A stretch of DNA of 39,894 nt, taken from contig JAPKYU010000127.1 of the NCBI GenBank assembly GCA_026394175.1, positions 1 through 39,894 of the forward strand, given 5' to 3'. Each line of letters opens with the position of its first letter. Position 1 is the stretch's first letter. The DNA is from Acidobacteriota bacterium (lineage in GTDB: Bacteria > Acidobacteriota > Terriglobia > JAJPHL01 > JAPKYU01). The position numbers and the translations under genes were made by a program. The notes under the pieces were generated by a model. It was not told where the DNA came from. It ran no database searches and saw only the letters and a list, made by a program, of their open reading frames with translations. This document shows, one piece after another, positions 38,256-39,894 of this stretch.

Positions 38256-39894
38256 TTAAAACACATACTTCAGGGCGAACTGGACCTGCCGCGCCGGAAA
38301 CGTGGAGCGGATGGTGCCAAAGGCCGAGCTGGTGCGGGTGTTGTTCGGGATCCCGAAGTTCGTGTGGTTGAGCAGGTTGAAAAACTCGCTGCGGAATTCG
38401 ATCTGTCGGCTCTCCTTCCACAGCGGGAACGCTTTGTGCAGGCCCAGGTCGGCCTGGTAGAAGGCATAGCCGCGCGCGATGTTGCGCCCGGCATTGCCGA
38501 ACGGATACCGCGGGTCGGTCGGCGATACCACGTTGTTCTTGTCGAAGTAGTTGTCGATGTTGCGCTGGCCCTCCGGGGCCATGAAATCGCCGAGCAGATT
38601 GGGGCGGTAGGTCGGCGCGCCGCCCGTGGCCACCGAGAGCTGCGTGGTGGGGGCGTAGTTCAGGTTGACCGGCGGCCCGCTGGTCATGGTGTTGATCATG
38701 GTCAGGCGCCAGCCGCCGGCAATGCCGTTCAGCACCGGGTGCGCCGAGGCGCCGAATTTCCGGCCCTTGCCGTAAGGCAGGTCGTAGACCAGCGTGGTGG
38801 TGTTGTTGAAAGGCTGGTTGTAGCTGCCGACACCCTTCTCGTTCTTCAGATCGCGGTAGTTCACCCGCGAGTTGTCCCCGTTGAAGACCTCCAGGTGGCC
38901 GGCGGCGTTGTCGATGGACTTGGACCAGGTGAAGGAGTTCAGCACATACAGCCCGCCGGAAAACTTCTTCTCGATCTTCATCTGCAAGCCGTTGTAGTTG
39001 GAGAAGCCGCCGCCCCAGGAGATCTGAACCTGGCCGAACGTCTGGAGGGGCCGGCGGGGCTGTACCGCCAGGTTCTCGCCCAGGCCGTTGGGCCGCGCCT
39101 GGTTGTAATCGCCCAGGATCATCAGCTTCACTCCCCGGTTGCCGACGTAGGCGATATCGAACACCAGGTCGCGCCTGATTTCGTGCTGGATCGTGAAGTG
39201 CCAGCTCTGCACGTAGCCGGTGCGGTTGTCGGCCGGGGTGTAGTTGACGCGCGAGGTGAGCGTGCTGAAGCGGTCCGCCGTAACCATGCTGGGCACATAC
39301 CCCAGCGCTGTGGGCCGGAAGCAGGTGGGCGAGGCCTGGTCGGCGGCGCAGGTCGGATTGGCGGGCACTTGGTCGATGATGGTGTTGATCACCGTCGGCC
39401 CGTTGTAGGAGAGCATATTCTCCCCGCCCATGCGGTTGAAGTGGATGTAGCTGACGCCATAGCCGCCGCGGATCACCGTCTTTCTCATCACGCTGTAAGC
39501 GAAGCCGATGCGCGGCGCCCAGTTGTTGCGGTCGGGCTTGACCAGCGCGCGGCCGTAGATGCCGCCGCCGCCGGCCGGGATCAGCTTCAGTCCCGCCGGG
39601 TCGAAATTGCTCAGGCGGTTGTCGGCTTCCCACTGCGGCGTCGCGTACTCGTAGCGCGCGCCCACGTTCAGCGTCAGCTTGGGCGACACCTTAAAGTCGT
39701 CCTGGAAATAGAAGAAGTTCATCCGCTGGCGGTAGTTGACCACCACGAAGTTCGCAAAGGAGTAGGAGCTGCGCGCGCCGAACAGGAAGTCGGCGATGTT
39801 GTAAATATTGTTGGACGAGCGCCCCGACGGCCGGCTGAACTGCCCGGCATAAGTATCGAGGCCATATTGCGGGGCGAAGTCGTTGATCTCGGTG
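38256..39894 (-). CDS. Oar-like TonB-dependent receptor, C-terminal part (5' end beyond window)
   Basis: About 546 codons are visible and the frame stays open to the right edge ([20 protein letters not shown] is the first visible segment). All beta-barrel: [80 protein letters not shown], and the terminal FALKYVF, the aromatic end needed for barrel assembly. Same family as the receptor at 4351, with recognisable parallel motifs ([36 protein letters not shown] versus [20 protein letters not shown]). The TAA stop is followed after a short gap by repeat tract O and a sulfatase. Confidence 0.92.
   Translation of the reverse strand, partial: TEINDFAPQYGLDTYAGQFSRPSGRSSNNIYNIADFLFGARSSYSFANFVVVNYRQRMNFFYFQDDFKVSPKLTLNVGARYEYATPQWEADNRLSNFDPAGLKLIPAGGGGIYGRALVKPDRNNWAPRIGFAYSVMRKTVIRGGYGVSYIHFNRMGGENMLSYNGPTVINTIIDQVPANPTCAADQASPTCFRPTALGYVPSMVTADRFSTLTSRVNYTPADNRTGYVQSWHFTIQHEIRRDLVFDIAYVGNRGVKLMILGDYNQARPNGLGENLAVQPRRPLQTFGQVQISWGGGFSNYNGLQMKIEKKFSGGLYVLNSFTWSKSIDNAAGHLEVFNGDNSRVNYRDLKNEKGVGSYNQPFNNTTTLVYDLPYGKGRKFGASAHPVLNGIAGGWRLTMINTMTSGPPVNLNYAPTTQLSVATGGAPTYRPNLLGDFMAPEGQRNIDNYFDKNNVVSPTDPRYPFGNAGRNIARGYAFYQADLGLHKAFPLWKESRQIEFRSEFFNLLNHTNFGIPNNTRTSSAFGTIRSTFPARQVQFALKYVF

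Overview
The window reads as a chromosomal segment of a GC-rich Gram-negative bacterium, most likely an Acidobacteriota member of the Bryobacterales/Solibacter type. The basis is two very large Oar-like TonB-dependent receptors with carboxypeptidase-regulatory-like N-termini, Tat-exported Gfo/Idh/MocA and sulfatase proteins, several small ECF sigma modules, and 'RAASVSER/LADARGS'-type palindromic repeats. The taxonomic call is inference; no rRNA or marker phylogeny is available here.

Layout. 1-1823 (minus): ECF sigma, zinc-finger anti-sigma and a secreted DUF3106-like protein cut by the left edge. 1905-4148 (minus): TPM-domain protein, nucleotidyltransferase and LemA. 4351-7665 (minus): Oar-like TonB receptor. 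7781-10668 (minus operon): MoxR ATPase, YchF-like GTPase, ZIP metal transporter. 10.7-14.5 kb: an accessory patch with an antitoxin and truncated PIN toxin, a frameshifted zinc-ribbon membrane protein, tRNA-Val(CAC), an ECF sigma with two small membrane proteins, a broken DUF433/DUF5615 pair and an intact VapBC pair flanked by direct repeats. 14.7-18.9 kb: secreted esterase, cupin, DUF58 protein, secreted hypothetical. 19.0-21.2 kb (minus): HEAT-repeat protein. 21.4-24.8 kb: hydroxypyruvate reductase, glycerate 2-kinase and a beta-hydroxyacid dehydrogenase, a coherent glyoxylate/glycerate operon. 25-29.1 kb: PilZ protein, NAD+ synthetase (NadE), URO-D-like protein. 29.5-38.1 kb: Gfo/Idh/MocA oxidoreductase, sulfatase, M14 peptidase, two small secreted proteins, a DUF433 antitoxin with a toxin remnant, and a second sulfatase. 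From 38256 to the right edge: a second Oar-like receptor, partial.

The most striking thing is not a gene. About fifteen intergenic spaces are filled by short tandem repeats with a period of seven bases (three related loci have periods of about 8-10). Most are folded as two inverted arms around a non-repetitive loop. The unit differs from locus to locus (CCTACAG, AGCTTTC, ATTGCGG, GGAATGC, AGAAGGC, ACCTGAC, GTCCAAG, AAACTGA, GGTATAC), but the architecture is constant. The tracts often occupy the whole intercistronic space: the upstream stop codon is formed by the first repeat unit, and the downstream start codon follows immediately, often without a Shine-Dalgarno sequence. A second pattern is three separate antitoxin genes whose overlapping toxin genes are all cut after their first 20-30 codons.
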